Part shown: positions 63,308 through 64,000 of the stretch, piece after piece
How positions within the stretch are numbered: the first letter of the stretch is position 1
Layout of the letters: each line of letters opens with the position of its first letter
Origin: Plantactinospora sp. KBS50
GTDB taxonomy: Bacteria > Actinomycetota > Actinomycetes > Mycobacteriales > Micromonosporaceae
Assembly: GCF_002285795.1 (NCBI RefSeq)
Contig: NZ_CP022961.1
Span: 4,468,001 to 4,532,000, forward strand
Length of the DNA stretch: 64,000 bases
Direction: 5' to 3'
The notes under the pieces: model-generated
The model's input: the letters and a program-made list of their open reading frames with translations, nothing else
Database searches by the model: none
Told to the model about the DNA's origin: nothing
Program-made: the position numbers and the translations under genes

Positions 63308-64000
63308 GCACGCCCTCCTGTCGTTGTGCTTCCGTCGGTCGGGGGAAACGGCAGCACGGCCACCGCGATGTTGTCGTGACCGCCGGCGTCCAGCGCCAGC
63401 CCGGTCAGCCCGGCCGCCACGGCGAGCGGGTCGGCGGGCAGGGCGGCCACCGCCGCGGCGAGCCGCTCCGGCTCCGGCAGGTAGTGGTGCAGCCCGTCCG
63501 AGCAGACCACCACGAGCCCGTCGCCGGCCGGCCGGAAGCTGTGCAGTTGCGGGTCCCGGCCGTCGCCGTCGGCACCGAGCCAGCGGATCAGCGAGACGGA
63601 CTCGGGGTCGACGCCCGCCAGTTCGGCCGGCACCGGGCGGCCCGCCGCCAGCCGCGCCCGGACCGAGTCGTCGAGGGTCAGCAGCGCCGGCCCGTCGGCG
63701 CCCAGCCAGTACGCCCGGCTGTCGCCGATCCAGGCGACCGTCACCGATTCCGCCGTGGCCACGGCCGAGACGTACGTGCAACTGGGCGGGGTGTCGCGGT
63801 CGGCCGGTTCGGCGACGTCCCGGACCGCGACGGTCGCGGCCCGGGCGGCGCTCTGGCTCGCCTCCTCGGGATCCGCGCCACCGGCCAGGCCGGCGCGCAG
63901 CGCACCGATCGCGGCCTCGACCGCGGCGGTGGCCGCCAGGTCGGAGCGGGCCGAGGTGGACACCCCGTCGCAGACCACCGCGAGGCTCGCCCCGGCCACC
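63304..64000 (-). CDS. PP2C-family protein phosphatase, N-terminus beyond window
   Basis: About 232 residues are visible and the reading frame continues past the right edge, so the N-terminus is missing. Metal-site motifs are present: LAVVCDGVSTSAR, VAWIGDSRAYWLG, VVVCSDGLHHYLPE, GGHDNIAVAVL. It removes phosphate from Ser/Thr residues. It is translationally coupled to the VWA gene. In comparable actinobacterial loci the next gene upstream is a Ser/Thr kinase (expectation, outside the window). Confidence 0.9.
   Translation of the reverse strand, partial: VAGASLAVVCDGVSTSARSDLAATAAVEAAIGALRAGLAGGADPEEASQSAARAATVAVRDVAEPADRDTPPSCTYVSAVATAESVTVAWIGDSRAYWLGADGPALLTLDDSVRARLAAGRPVPAELAGVDPESVSLIRWLGADGDGRDPQLHSFRPAGDGLVVVCSDGLHHYLPEPERLAAAVAALPADPLAVAAGLTGLALDAGGHDNIAVAVLPFPPTDGSTTTGGRA

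Overview
The window is very GC-rich actinobacterial chromosome, most likely from a member of the Micromonosporaceae (Micromonospora or a close relative). The support is the codon usage and frequent GTG starts, a divergent murD2/murL pair, an Scr1-type regulator with a DUF397 protein, an NgcEFG N-acetylglucosamine importer, an actinobacterial ferrochelatase with a C-terminal cysteine cluster, and many leaderless promoters (TANNNT 5-8 nt before the start codon). I see no rRNA, tRNA, integrase, transposase or prophage. Most of the window is ordinary core and metabolic gene content.

Layout. 0-9 kb: an MGH1-like GH63 hydrolase (cut by the left edge), a glycogen-debranching-type hydrolase, an Rv3032-like GT4 glycosyltransferase, a membrane Ser/Thr kinase and small DUF proteins. 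9-16 kb: a DUF1707 membrane protein, a DUF457-type membrane protein, an amidohydrolase, an APH-like kinase, a MobA-like nucleotidyltransferase, a Pol I-like exonuclease/polymerase and a DinB protein. 16-22 kb: a GlcNAc/chitobiose uptake locus (ngcE-ngcF-ngcG), an RpiR regulator and a BadF-type GlcNAc kinase. 22-30 kb: an acyltransferase, murD2/murL (an alternative route to D-Glu in peptidoglycan), a PucR regulator and a TrmH-type methylase. 29.8-31 kb: two orphan CRISPR arrays that share a duplicated leader and have no cas genes here. 31-41 kb: the Scr1/DUF397 pair, small and membrane proteins, an NfeD/SPFH pair, a serine hydrolase, a GGDEF-EAL protein and DUF3097. 41-45 kb: a HAD phosphatase and fabG-inhA-hemH. 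45-53 kb: a P-loop kinase, an XRE protein, a MoxR-DUF58-VWA operon and PH-domain proteins. 53-61 kb: a thioesterase, an MBL hydrolase, a PfkB kinase, a cellulose-type AA10 LPMO, asnB, an Xaa-Pro peptidase and an M23 peptidase. 61-64 kb: an FHA-VWA-PP2C phosphosignalling operon cut by the right edge.

Two things deserve most attention. First, five otherwise intact genes (DUF1905, HAD phosphatase, hemH, DUF58, PfkB kinase) each lack exactly one base in a G or C homopolymer. This looks like systematic sequencing error rather than decay, and hemH is normally essential. Second, there is structured non-coding DNA. One dispersed family has three palindromes of about 74 bp whose arm sequences co-vary. 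Another element has two copies built on TATACCYGAGAGTCAT, each with a conserved one-sided tail. There is a 22-bp-arm inverted repeat between inhA and hemH, and a leader region at 44.86-45.17 kb in which a strong Shine-Dalgarno is buried in a hairpin around a 17-codon ORF, followed by a 26-aa membrane micro-ORF.
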